DNA of 64,000 bases from Asterella californica (Eukaryota > Streptophyta > Marchantiopsida > Marchantiales > Aytoniaceae): positions 45,895,501 to 45,959,500 of the forward strand of contig JAYKYS010000002.1 in assembly GCA_036924285.1 (NCBI GenBank). Direction: 5' to 3'. Positions 1 through 9,216 of the stretch are shown here, piece by piece. How positions within the stretch are numbered: position 1 is the first letter of the stretch; each line of letters opens with the position of its first letter. A program made the position numbers and the translations under genes. Below the pieces are notes generated by a model. It worked only from the letters and a program-made list of their open reading frames with translations. It searched no databases and had not been told where the DNA came from.

Positions 1-420
1 TATTACCAGTACAAACCACGCTCTCGAGCGTGTCGAAACGGTGACCGTCTTTGGTTGTGGGCTGTACTCCATGAGATCTAAGCGAAGAGCTTTTGTATCT
101 CCCATTCGGAATATCGTTTCCCTTCCCTTCGAACATTTTTATCTTGGAACAGAAGGCGCTGCTTAATACAAGAAAGCTCCCAGTGGCCAGCCGGTTGTAG
201 AAGTCGATTTAGGCGCTGTGTTCGGTAGTCAGCTTCCAGTCATTTGGCGTTACCTCGCTAGTTACCATCTTGAATTCGAATTCCAACTGCAGGTTTAAAG
301 TACATTGGATTCGACGCACTTTTATAGCGGAGAAATGCTTTCCAGGTCACGGAGTTTAGCCTCCGGTAGGCAGCTCTTTTGCAAGATCCAAACTTCATCA
401 TCGTCCACCCAACCCTTATG
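1..420. other. Non-coding leader of window
   Basis: I see no open frame, splice-consistent exon or recognisable repeat end here. The sequence runs straight into the 166-bp tandem duplication that starts at 421, so it may belong to the same unassigned repeat. Confidence 0.4.
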
Positions 421-735
421 GTCAGAGAACTGTAACATCGGGAGCTAATGACTCCAGGCAGTGCCTATCCCTCGGTCTTTCAGAACATAAGGACGGAGCT
501 TCACGCGAGTCTACGCTACTCGTCATTTTATGTAACTCTCAACGCCAACGACATGCATATTCTTGTGTGGAGGCCCAGCCCTTCTCGTCAGAGAATGTAA
601 CATCGGGAGTTAATGACTCCCGGCAGTACCTGTACCTCTGCCTTTCAGAACATAAGGACGGAGCTTCACGCGAGTCTACGCTACTCGTCTTTTTATTTCA
701 CTCTCAACGCCAACGACATGTATATTTGACGTGTA
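421..735. repeat. 166-bp tandem duplication
   Basis: Two copies of one unit begin GTCAGAGAA at 421 and 587, so the period is 166 bp. They share long identical runs, such as AACATAAGGACGGAGCTTCA and CTCAACGCCAACGACATG, and differ by scattered substitutions. No coding frame continues across both copies. The origin of the unit is unknown. Confidence 0.75.
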
Positions 736-1867
736 GCACGCCCTAGACCTAAGTCTTCGAGTCTCCAAGAGCTTGCCGTCAAGCAAGAAATCCCTCAGCA
801 GTGTCTCTGAGACTCGATTTGTCAGCACACTGTAGAACTTTTGTTCAGCTTGATCTTTTTGTGGGAACTGAGGGAACTGAGTAGAGTTGTTCCTTTGGAA
901 ATGTGATAAGTGGAGAGGTTGCGAATCCGTATAACAGTGAAGTAGGCAGAGAACGGCCCAGGAATTCCATCCTTGAACGTCCCCCACGTTCTGAAGCTCA
1001 GCGTGATCGACCCCCGAATGGGAGGTTTCCCCCGATCACCTCGAGAAAGTGGCAGTGACATTGCTGGGTGTGCGGTAAGGTTGCGTGGCAACTAGATAGA
1101 TAGTCGATTCAAATTGCAAGAAACTGGTCCAACATTAGATTGAACCCCCAGTATGCGTACAAGGACTCTGGTAACCCATAGCACCTCTTTTCGCGGGTCC
1201 TCTTTGTAAGAACGTTAAGCACGGAGCATAGGTAGGGCTATTCAAGGTAGAGACATCCAGGGCGGTGGCGGAAGAGGCTAGCGCGCCAGTGTTAAAGCTG
1301 CGAAGCTACTGGAGTTAGAGAGACGAGTCTCCCGCCTTAAAAGCACTAAATCCAGCCCTTTAATGGGAACCACTGTAACTAGACCTCGAAAAAGTGGAAG
1401 GAAGAGGATAGATACAGTAGTTCAAGCCCGCAGTTGTAGCACAGTTCCGCTAATTAAGTCAGGGTTTATACGTACGAATTGATTTGTGATTAATTCTAGA
1501 TTCATAGTCGATCGACTCATCTATAACTGGATTTTGAGCTCATTACCGCAGTCAGCGAGCTCTCCATGAACCTGGTTCTGAGCTCATTACCGCAGTCATC
1601 GAGTCACGAACTGCAGTCACGATCACGACCGTAGTCATTGAGCTCTCCGCACAGTCAAGGCCGTTCTCCGTCATATTGACTGAAGACCGTTCTCCATTCA
1701 TTTTGAATTAGACACAGTATAACAAAAATTTGTCAGTGGTCTCAGATTTAAAGAATTACGTGGTCCATAGTAACACAATGCGCAATGTGAGGTTTCACTT
1801 GTGACAACGCACAGTGTGTTAACATCGATCTTTCGATCTGATCTTCGCTAATACAGCTTGATTGCGT
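736..1867. other. Unassigned non-coding sequence with a short direct repeat
   Basis: I find no gene. A 20-bp exact direct repeat, TGAGCTCATTACCGCAGTCA, lies at 1535-1554 and 1579-1598 (spacing 44 bp). Further degenerate GAGCTCTCC and CCGTTCTCC motifs follow, suggesting an old minisatellite. The right edge is the insertion point of the gypsy element. Confidence 0.4.
1864..1867. repeat. Target-site duplication, left copy (GCGT)
   Basis: GCGT precedes the TG of the left LTR and is repeated at 10591-10594 after the terminal CA of the right LTR. A fifth matching base (T) is ambiguous because the LTR itself begins with T. Confidence 0.7.
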
Positions 1868-3241
1868 TGTCGGAGTGTGATCCGTCTACCTAGGAAAGCG
1901 CCGGGCTTCTGGCTGTGATTGTTTACTCAAGAGGTTGGCTTTCAGGTCACAACAGGAGCTATAAACACTCACACAGGAGTGTAGGATCCTCTGATATGCT
2001 CAAAAAAGCGAAATTTAGGTCTCACTGGTAGTAATAGGCTTAAGCGGTGAACTTTGACACTCAAAGAGAGGAAAACTATGAAGGTTTAGACCTCTAAACT
2101 TCCCCTACATGCAAATGAGGTACTACTGAACTCACAGACGAAGTTTCAACCTGAGATCAAATTCTGACACGGAGATATGAACAGAAAAGTTCTGAATAAG
2201 AGAATTATGGCAATTTCTGGTACCTAGACAGCTATTCAGACATAGAACAGAGAATTGGCTTGATGAATTTCAAATCTTCTCACAGTATTTGAAGTCTACA
2301 GGATGTTGAACATCCCTGTGAAGTTGGGACTCCTGAATGTTTGTAGAACTCCAGATCTCCTTCTCTAAAGTCGCTGCTCTAGATTAAGAGCTTTTCAGAC
2401 CCCCTCTGCTTCAGTGGCCGCCCTGAATTACTCAATTACTCAAATGATACGAAACTTTTTGGACAGTCGTAGCCCTCTTGACAGTGAACGCAACCACGAA
2501 GTTTTGAAGTGATTTCCTCAATTCTGCTGCAATTGGCACCGAAAACCCCAAAATCAACAAAAGTGACACAATTTTGGCACAATCCGAACTTCAATTGGGC
2601 ATAACTCCTTGTTTATTGATCCAAATCGAGCAAAAATTTCACTGACAGTGCTTGGCACGACGAGCTCTCTCTTCCTGTGTTCTCAGATTTCGAAGATACC
2701 TCACCAATTGCTCGAACTCTCCTCTAGAGCTCTGTTTCTAAACTTAGAGTTTTACAAAAGACAAAAATGGACCAATGGGAGTTCATAGCTCCACTTGACT
2801 GTCCTTTTGTGCCTTAAACTACCTGGTAACTTATCTACACTCATAAGCTACCACGTCAAGCCCCCTAGAGTGCCAGCGTAAAACTTAAACTACCTAAAAT
2901 GACACATAACCTTGAAAAATAACTTAAATTAGCTAGAAAGCGTGCATGGGCGACAAGTAAGTACAACCCATGAGCTCAAACCACTATCAGCATGGAAACC
3001 CTAAGTTATGTACATTGAACGTCATAGACAAGTAAGAAGTCACTTGCACAAGCGCACAAATGCTTGAACAAGATAACTAACATACTATCAGCCTACTAGG
3101 ACTCAAAATAGTGTTAACACCGTATGCAAAGGTGTCAAACATATACATAAAGGACTAGAAGTAATATGAGCTAACTTCTAGAACTACCAAACCTAAGCGT
3201 CGGAGTAGAAGTCAAGCATGTAGCCGCCAAATGGCGCGACA
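1868..3241 (-). repeat. 3' LTR of the gypsy element
   Basis: This 1,374-bp LTR runs TGTCGG...GCGACA on the plus strand and so ends in the TGTCG/CGACA inverted termini also seen in the other gypsy LTRs of this window. Compared by eye with the copy at 9217-10590, I find three substitutions: A/G near 1918, T/C near 2260 and T/C near 2306. All three are transitions. Confidence 0.95.
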
Positions 3242-3257
3242 TCCACCCCCTCTGAAC
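3242..3257 (-). promoter_or_regulatory. Polypurine tract (plus-strand primer)
   Basis: Read on the minus strand this is a purine run, AGAGGGGGTGGA, abutting the TGTCGC start of the 3' LTR, where reverse transcription primes the second strand. Equivalent runs abut the LTR of the element at 37.9 kb (GAAGGGGGTGAA) and the LTR remnant at 60.95 kb (ATGGGTGGA). Confidence 0.85.
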
Positions 3258-3289
3258 CTGCACATCCTCCGGTATGTGCCAGATCTAGA

Positions 3290-3754
3290 TCAAGACTCTT
3301 CAGCTTCAGCTTCAAATTCATCTTCAACCTCCATTGAGTCTTCAGCTTCATCCTCAGTAAGCTCTGCAATGTTCTGGTCGTCCCCTCTCCTTCTAAAGAG
3401 CTTGATTCTCTTCCCTGCGACTGGTATCTTAAGCACTGCACCATCTAACTCTCTCAAAGAGTATGTGGCATTATTATAAACTTCTAACACCACATAAGGT
3501 CCAAACCATCTCTTGGAAAACTTTCTGATAGCGCTATGCTGATTATCAAGACTACTATCATAGACTAACACCCAATCACCTTCCTTAACTGGTTTGGGTC
3601 GTAATCTATGCGTTCTATCGAATCTGCCTTTGTTTCTCTCTCTAGCAGTCTTTAACCTTTCCACAGCTTTGGCAACATCCTCAGGTCTTCGTTCTAACTG
3701 CTGGATCCTTAATGCAAGAAGATCCTCCGTACTTCTACCATCTTCCCATGACAA
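3290..3754 (-). CDS. pol: Integrase C-terminal part of pol, after an in-frame TGA
   Basis: This is the same reading frame as the pol ORF upstream, separated from it by a single TGA at 3763-3761. The context fits a mutated tryptophan or arginine codon. About 154 codons encode the basic C-terminal integrase region with a GPY/F-like module (KRWFGPYVVLEV near residue 83), which in gypsy integrases binds DNA. It ends in a glutamate-rich tail. The opening residue is TTG-encoded, and there is no reason to think translation starts here. It is the 3' part of a split gene, or is reached by stop readthrough. No other break is visible down to its stop at 3290. Confidence 0.85.
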   Translation of the reverse strand: MSWEDGRSTEDLLALRIQQLERRPEDVAKAVERLKTARERNKGRFDRTHRLRPKPVKEGDWVLVYDSSLDNQHSAIRKFSKRWFGPYVVLEVYNNATYSLRELDGAVLKIPVAGKRIKLFRRRGDDQNIAELTEDEAEDSMEVEDEFEAEAEES

Positions 3755-3760
3755 AACATT

Positions 3761-6694
3761 TCAAGTAGGCACAACCTCCTCAATCGGCATCACAGGTTTT
3801 TGCCCTAGTATCAACTCTGCTGGCATGTAACCTGTAACGGTACTATGAGTTGTACGATCTGCCCACAAAGCAAATGGTAGCAATCTAGGCCATTCACGGA
3901 TCTTACCCTTGCAAGCTTTTACCAAAGCTTTGATGATTGGCGGATGACCTCTTTCGCTCTTGCCATTCCCTTCAGGATTGTAAGCAGTGGTTAACGCCAA
4001 CTTGATTCCCAATCGCTTGAAGAACTCAACTGCTTCTTGTGCATCCAGCTCACCCCTATCTGCAGTGATCTTTCCCACACACCCATACCTACAAATAACA
4101 TCTTCAAGTAGAAAACGGCAGACACTAGCAGTGGTCTTCGTCCTTAGAGCACGGCCTTCGACTTGGTTAGATAGATCTTCTCTAGCCAAGACTAGATACC
4201 TCATTTGTCCAAGTCCAAATGGCATAGTTACCAGATCAACTACCCATTTGTAATGAATGGCTAAAGGATAAGTAGGATGCAATCCATCACGATGACGTAC
4301 GTTGGAATACATCTGGCAAGATATACAGGATGAAACAAACTGCACTACATCCTTATACATACCCTTCCACCAATACTTTTCCTTCATCTTGACAAATGTA
4401 GCCCAAACTCCTCTATGACCAGCCCATAAACTCTCATGGAACTCCTTGATCAGCTTCTGCTGCAATTCCAAGTCACATACTACCCGCTGCGGTATACCTC
4501 CTTGTAGCTTAGGGCGCTTCCATAGATGTCCTCCATGTAAAAAATAACCATAAGCTGTTCTACGGATCCTCTTGAAATCTGCATCAGACCAGTCTTCTTG
4601 CCTTTCCAATGAACTCAAATAGCGCCCAAGATCCAACCACTCGCCATCATACACAGTTTCCTCAAAAAACTCCAACGGGGTTGCAAAATAGCTTCTATCT
4701 CTTCTAGCAAGAGCACTAGAATAGAACTCTGTTCCCACATCTTCCTGGTCATCTATCATTTCTTTCTCATCGTAATACCTAGCCCTTGATAACATATCTG
4801 CCACAGGATTATCCTTCCCTGCAATATGTCTAAACTCTGGGTTCAAGGACTTGATATATGCTATCCACCTCAACATAGCAATATCTGGAGTTGTACAGCT
4901 AGTGATCATTCCCAAGAGAGGTAAACAATCTGTCTCCACAACCACAGGTGCTCCTATCAAGTATTCCTTGTCACTCTTCATCGCAGTAACTACTCCCCAT
5001 AGCTCTCTCTTGACCTGAGGGTAGTCTCTCTGCCGTGAACTTAACACCTTAGCTCCAAAACGCACCACATATCTATTTCCATCCTCATCGTCTTGTCCTA
5101 CAGCCCATCCAATGCCAATAGGACTAGTATCAACAGTAAGGATAACAGATCTGCCCAACTCATATGTTACCTTCCGTAGAGTTGGTGGTGAAGCTAAAAG
5201 ATCCTTCAACTTCCTCATAGACTCGCTTTGCTCCTCTTGCCACTGAAATCTTTGCCCCTTCCTCAGCAGCTTGTACAACGGATCTGCTACATGTGCAAAG
5301 TGTGGAATCCATATATGATAAAACACACATGCACCTAGAAACCTTCTCACCTCGGTAACCGATCCACACGTCTCCTTCATTCCTCGAATGGCGTCAACCT
5401 TGTTTGGACAAGATTTCCGACCATAAGATCCACACAGATGTCCCACTATTAACACCTCTTGTACTCCAAATACAGACTTGGCTCCTGATAAAGTCAAATG
5501 AACCTCTTCCAGTCGACTCAGTATCTTATCACAATCAGCTATGTGATCTGCTACAAACTTACGGCACCCCTTCTGATCTTTTACCTCATTCTTCTCCTCC
5601 TCAGCACACCCTTTGATCGGCACATCATCAAGGAATGGCATAGTTTTTTCAGGAATGAAGTTCCTCAAAACTTTGTTCATGCCATTCATCATATGTGCTA
5701 CCGAATTGGTAGCACCTTGCGGTAAGGTGCACATCCTTAGTAACCCTAAAGGTGTCCTCATTGTAGTCAAGTCTCTACTCTCAGAGGATAATTGAAACTG
5801 GTCATAACCTGAATATAAGTCTCCCATGGAATAGATAGCACGACCAGCAAAAGCCTCCGCAAACTCGTCTACAATAGGTCCTATACCCATATTCCTGATA
5901 GTTACCTTGTTAACTGGCTGCATATCTTGAATGAATCTCAAAGCTCCACTTTTCTTCGGAACAGTAAACCATCTGCTAGAATAGGGAGCTATAGATGGTT
6001 CCAAGATACCCATCCTAATCCTCTCATTGAGCAAGTCTATCAGCTTTGGCAGATGAGCTCTAGGCACAGGGATAGGACGTAGATTCCAAGGCACATGCGG
6101 TATAGTAAAGATTATCATAGGTGCAACTACACTTGGATCTACACATCCTACTTCATGTGACTCAAACGCAAACGCCTTACCATGCCTAGATAGCATCTCC
6201 TTGAAGCTCTTCTTCTCTTGCTCAGTAAGAAACCCATCACCTCCAATCCTCAGCTCCTTCAGTGTTGTTTCTGTGAACTGGTGCTCAATTCTTCTCGGTC
6301 CTCTGAGCGTCGGTTCTCGTGCAGCTTGCTCCATCTTCTGATTGTAGTCGAGTGGTAAAGGCAAAGCCACTGGTTTGACTTTCTTCGTCACTGACTTGTA
6401 CTTGGTCTCCACATACACCTCTTGCCGATCTATAAACTTATCAATTACATCATAAAGCTCCTTGGAGCTCACTCTCACCACTCTATCTACATCATCTACA
6501 GAACTTTCTACTATAGATTTCAACTCCCCTATAGTATCTACCAAATACTGCTCTTCAAACACTCCAGATATATATTCATCTCCTGCTAACTCTCCACTGT
6601 CCCACAAAGACTGCTGTACACACTTCACATGTTGCCTCTCAAACCTCTTCAGATTCTCAACCTTCCTATAACACACTGAGCCACATGCCGTCAA
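3761..6694 (-). CDS. pol: gypsy pol polyprotein: reverse transcriptase, RNase H, integrase
   Basis: This is a 977-codon frame, counted from a TTG at 6694; the open frame really extends up to 6802. It copies element RNA into DNA and integrates it in the nucleus. The RT has a catalytic Asp near 292 (GDLYSGYDQF) and FLDD at 354-357, a variant of the usual YxDD. RNase H follows with Asp 522, Glu 564, Asp 589 and an NPVADMLSRA motif near 630. The integrase has an HHCC finger (H753, H760, C790, C793) and the DDE triad D820, D879, E914. It has no convincing ATG of its own and lies in the -1 frame of the upstream gag-pro ORF, so expression is expected by frameshifting at 6802-6796. It ends prematurely at the TGA at 3763-3761. 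Confidence 0.95.
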   Translation of the reverse strand: MTACGSVCYRKVENLKRFERQHVKCVQQSLWDSGELAGDEYISGVFEEQYLVDTIGELKSIVESSVDDVDRVVRVSSKELYDVIDKFIDRQEVYVETKYKSVTKKVKPVALPLPLDYNQKMEQAAREPTLRGPRRIEHQFTETTLKELRIGGDGFLTEQEKKSFKEMLSRHGKAFAFESHEVGCVDPSVVAPMIIFTIPHVPWNLRPIPVPRAHLPKLIDLLNERIRMGILEPSIAPYSSRWFTVPKKSGALRFIQDMQPVNKVTIRNMGIGPIVDEFAEAFAGRAIYSMGDLYSGYDQFQLSSESRDLTTMRTPLGLLRMCTLPQGATNSVAHMMNGMNKVLRNFIPEKTMPFLDDVPIKGCAEEEKNEVKDQKGCRKFVADHIADCDKILSRLEEVHLTLSGAKSVFGVQEVLIVGHLCGSYGRKSCPNKVDAIRGMKETCGSVTEVRRFLGACVFYHIWIPHFAHVADPLYKLLRKGQRFQWQEEQSESMRKLKDLLASPPTLRKVTYELGRSVILTVDTSPIGIGWAVGQDDEDGNRYVVRFGAKVLSSRQRDYPQVKRELWGVVTAMKSDKEYLIGAPVVVETDCLPLLGMITSCTTPDIAMLRWIAYIKSLNPEFRHIAGKDNPVADMLSRARYYDEKEMIDDQEDVGTEFYSSALARRDRSYFATPLEFFEETVYDGEWLDLGRYLSSLERQEDWSDADFKRIRRTAYGYFLHGGHLWKRPKLQGGIPQRVVCDLELQQKLIKEFHESLWAGHRGVWATFVKMKEKYWWKGMYKDVVQFVSSCISCQMYSNVRHRDGLHPTYPLAIHYKWVVDLVTMPFGLGQMRYLVLAREDLSNQVEGRALRTKTTASVCRFLLEDVICRYGCVGKITADRGELDAQEAVEFFKRLGIKLALTTAYNPEGNGKSERGHPPIIKALVKACKGKIREWPRLLPFALWADRTTHSTVTGYMPAELILGQKPVMPIEEVVPT

Positions 6695-6753
6695 TCCTAA
6701 GAAGCCAGTGGATAAAGCCTCATGCTCTACTGGATCAGGCGAGAATCCTAGCT

Positions 6754-8625
6754 TTACTGTACCGTTGAAGTCTCGCTCTTCAATGGTACTCTGCCAAAAC
6801 CCCTAGACTCTCTAAACTCCTGAGTAATCTTAGGTAGTGGACGGTCTCTCAAGCTATCACGATTCCTCTCATGTTCTGCAGCAACGGTCAAAAACTGAAC
6901 AGCTCTTTTGCCATCTCTACTACGTATCCTAGCATAAGCTGAACCATCATCCATAACTCGTGTCTCCATTCTAACAGCAGTAATGTAAGGCTGCCCTAGA
7001 ATGATAGGATAGGTTGACATGTCTTGCACAAAGAAATTCTGAACATCACTGATGTCACCCACAGTTACCTTGATGTTGGGACAAGCACCATAGAGTTCTC
7101 CCCTCTGGTTGTTGGCAGCACGGATAAGCCATCCATGATCGGTGTCTATGGGCCACCTCCCACGCTTGTACAGCTCCTTAGACATCAGATTAATCTCTGA
7201 GCCATGATCAATCAACGCCACCACAGGTTCCTCTAGATCTCTCAGCTTCACTAAGGTCTCTGTGGTTGCTCTCGCCCAATGGTTGTGAGAATAATGGCTC
7301 TTCTGCGATGCTTCCACCTCATCTTCAAACCTCACGTGCTGATCTGATCTTCCCTCTGATACTTGAGAGCAGTAACCAGCAATCTCATCCTCCTCATCCT
7401 CCGACAGTTTGGTCCCTAGAGCGTTAAGCGTAGCTGCTTCACCCAAAATCTGACGTTTCCTCTTGATGATATCTATGATAACCTCATGGAACTCACGCTT
7501 TGCTATCCCAAGAATCTCACCCAAGGTAAACTCAACCTTCCCATTCAAGATACGATTCTCTAACACCTGCTTCAGGTCTGTAGCAATCTCAATATCAGAC
7601 TGAAGTTTGTATGCAGGCATCTTACCCTTCTCCTTGCTTCTCTCCTTCTCCTTTGGTGTTGTAGGTGGTAGATCCTCCATAGTCTCTTCCCGAGTAGGTG
7701 TTGTCTCCTGCCTTGCCTCTGGTCTAGCCCTTTCACTCCTTGTAGCAGGTCGTTTGGCTGTAGAAGCCTCACCTGCATCCTCCCTCCTGCGTTTTTCTTC
7801 TAGTACAGCTTCATGCTGACTTCTTGCAACATAAGCATGCACTGACATAGTATCCATAGGATCATTCCATCCTGTAGCTTCTCGAATTGAGTTGCCAACC
7901 CTTCGTAGCACATCCTTGTCTAGCTCTTTTCTAGCTACGGACCGCACTACATCAGACCACAACCCAGTAGTCCCTTTCTCTCTCTCCATCTCCACTTTCA
8001 CTCCACAGGTAGCAGCATTCACAAGAGAAACAGCATGTGATGCTGATATCTCATTCACAAGTCTCTTCATACCACCCTTGCCAAAGTTGGTTCCCAACAT
8101 CATCCCAGTCTCTCTCAAATGGATCTTACCATCTTTGAAGAAGATCAGATCCTTCCTCAATGCATCTGAAAACTCCCCACAATCTCTCCTTACATGGTCT
8201 AGGCTATCACACCATATACAACGATGAACAAAGCCTTCTCTCATCTGAGGTCTCTGCATAGCAGGCTGTACATTCTGCTCCTTCTCTTCTAACCTAGTGA
8301 GCTTAAGCTTAAGCTCCTTCATACCCTTAATCAACTCATCAAGCGGTGAGTCTTCCTCTCTAGCAATTACCAAAGCAGGCTTAGTAGGCAACTGCTTGAC
8401 AGGAATTATCAGAGGTGCTGCTTCACTTACCACCACCTTGTCCCTTCTTCTCTGTCTCTTGGCCAGCAAAGAAACAGCCTCTTCAACCTCCTTCCAGTCA
8501 GTCTTCAATCCTCTCTCCTCACTCTTGTCTTCCAGCAACAGCTCAAGCTTCTCCTGAATAGTCACGTCCGCTGCTTGTAGAAAAAGCTCGGTCTTCTCAA
8601 CCTCTAGTGTAAGCTTCTCTGTCAT
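6754..8625 (-). CDS. gag-pro: gypsy gag C-terminal region, nucleocapsid zinc knuckle and aspartic protease
   Basis: This is a 623-codon frame. Residues 1-60 continue the capsid-like gag and are homologous to the uninterrupted gag of the older element at 34.3 kb. A CCHC zinc knuckle (C136, C139, H144, C149; CIWCDSLDHVRRDC) would bind genomic RNA. A charged, low-complexity linker rich in Arg and Glu spans about 275-340. The retropepsin active site is DHG at 473-475 (ALIDHGSEINLMSK), departing from the usual D-S/T-G. The ATG at 8625 lies 8 nt after the gag stop, inside the loop of a 23-bp palindrome. The frame ends just past the frameshift hairpin, so most ribosomes should stop here and a minority should shift into pol. 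Confidence 0.92.
   Translation of the reverse strand: MTEKLTLEVEKTELFLQAADVTIQEKLELLLEDKSEERGLKTDWKEVEEAVSLLAKRQRRRDKVVVSEAAPLIIPVKQLPTKPALVIAREEDSPLDELIKGMKELKLKLTRLEEKEQNVQPAMQRPQMREGFVHRCIWCDSLDHVRRDCGEFSDALRKDLIFFKDGKIHLRETGMMLGTNFGKGGMKRLVNEISASHAVSLVNAATCGVKVEMEREKGTTGLWSDVVRSVARKELDKDVLRRVGNSIREATGWNDPMDTMSVHAYVARSQHEAVLEEKRRREDAGEASTAKRPATRSERARPEARQETTPTREETMEDLPPTTPKEKERSKEKGKMPAYKLQSDIEIATDLKQVLENRILNGKVEFTLGEILGIAKREFHEVIIDIIKRKRQILGEAATLNALGTKLSEDEEDEIAGYCSQVSEGRSDQHVRFEDEVEASQKSHYSHNHWARATTETLVKLRDLEEPVVALIDHGSEINLMSKELYKRGRWPIDTDHGWLIRAANNQRGELYGACPNIKVTVGDISDVQNFFVQDMSTYPIILGQPYITAVRMETRVMDDGSAYARIRSRDGKRAVQFLTVAAEHERNRDSLRDRPLPKITQEFRESRGFGRVPLKSETSTVQ
6759..6802 (-). promoter_or_regulatory. 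-1 ribosomal frameshift signal (slippery heptamer plus hairpin)
   Basis: On the minus strand the zero-frame codons AGG GGT TTT contain the heptamer G_GGT_TTT at 6802-6796, which fits the X_XXY_YYZ rule. A 6-nt spacer (6795-6790) precedes a hairpin. Its 5' arm GTACCATTGAAG (6789-6778) pairs with CTTCAACGGTAC (6770-6759) in 11 Watson-Crick pairs and one A.C mismatch, around a 7-nt loop. The -1 frame has a TAG immediately 5' of the heptamer and then stays open through all of pol. The zero-frame TAA (6756-6754) comes just after the hairpin. The geometry matches known retroviral gag-pro-pol sites; activity is inferred. Confidence 0.8.
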
Positions 8626-8648
8626 AGAGAAGCTTACACTAGAGGTTG
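8598..8648. repeat. 23-bp perfect palindrome at the gag stop and restart
   Basis: Arms 8598-8620 and 8626-8648 are exact reverse complements around a 5-nt loop, GTCAT (ATGAC on the coding strand). The left gag frame stops within the palindrome (TAA at 8636-8634) and the next frame opens with the ATG of the loop. In the related element at 34.3 kb the gag frame runs through this point without any palindrome. The feature therefore looks like a fold-back copying error in this lineage. Confidence 0.9.
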
Positions 8649-9140
8649 AGCATATTGACGATCAAACTCCCTTAACAACTCATTTACAGACAAACCTTTG
8701 TTAGGTTTCACCACCCACTCCAAGAATGTTCTCTTGGTCACCCTCTCTGAATCTTCAGTGTAGTACTCCTCCTTCAAAGCGCGCATAAAGCTCTCCCAAC
8801 TCTGTCCTTGCTGCTGCTTGAGCTCCTTCACACGCCCACGAATCTCAGGGACAACAGCAAGTTCAAAGTTCTCCACCATCTCCTTCTCAGGTACCTTGTT
8901 CACCTCCATCTCCCTAGCATAGTATCGCACATACTTGGAAATATCTGTCCCCTTGAACTGATCCATCTGATGCACCACCGATTGCAACGCCTTGGTTGCT
9001 AATACCTCCTTCCTCTCTGTGCTCTGCTGCTGCTGCATAAACATGGAAAAAGCTTGGAACATCTTCATCGTAGCAGCATCAAACTGAATAGGTTGCTGAG
9101 CAGCAGCAACACCTCCACTTGATGATCCTTGGTTGGCCAT
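8634..9140 (-). CDS. gag: gypsy gag, N-terminal capsid region
   Basis: This is a 168-codon ORF beginning at the first ATG after the 5' LTR leader, about 75 nt from the LTR edge. The N-terminus is Gln/Gly/Ser-rich. A helical capsid-like segment follows, with conserved stretches such as SKYVRYYAREMEVNKVPEKE and SERVTKRTFLEWV that recur in the decayed gag copies at 34.4 and 44.2 kb. It would form the structural shell of the cytoplasmic virus-like particle. It stops at the palindrome. Homology shows that the ancestral gag continued directly into the downstream frame, so this is probably a truncated gag, not a complete one. Confidence 0.9.
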   Translation of the reverse strand: MANQGSSSGGVAAAQQPIQFDAATMKMFQAFSMFMQQQQSTERKEVLATKALQSVVHQMDQFKGTDISKYVRYYAREMEVNKVPEKEMVENFELAVVPEIRGRVKELKQQQGQSWESFMRALKEEYYTEDSERVTKRTFLEWVVKPNKGLSVNELLREFDRQYAQPLV

Positions 9141-9187
9141 GATATCTGATCCTGTAACACTCTCAAGAAAACTCCCACCCTAGGTGT

Positions 9188-9205
9188 TTCACGTCGAGTT
9201 CACCA
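9188..9205 (-). promoter_or_regulatory. Candidate primer-binding site
   Basis: On the minus strand the sequence TGGTGAACTCGACGTGAA begins 11 nt after the 5' LTR. The older gypsy element has TGGTGAACTCGACATGAA 8 nt from its LTR. Opening TGG (complement of a tRNA CCA end), position and conservation fit a PBS. It is not the initiator-Met site TGGTATCAGAGC usual in plants, and I could not name a matching tRNA. Confidence 0.6.
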
Positions 9206-9216
9206 AAAAGAGAGTA

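Noticed and set aside
7892..8227. Serine-rich plus-strand ORFs across the gypsy gag-pro region
   Set aside because: Antisense shadows of the minus-strand coding sequence.
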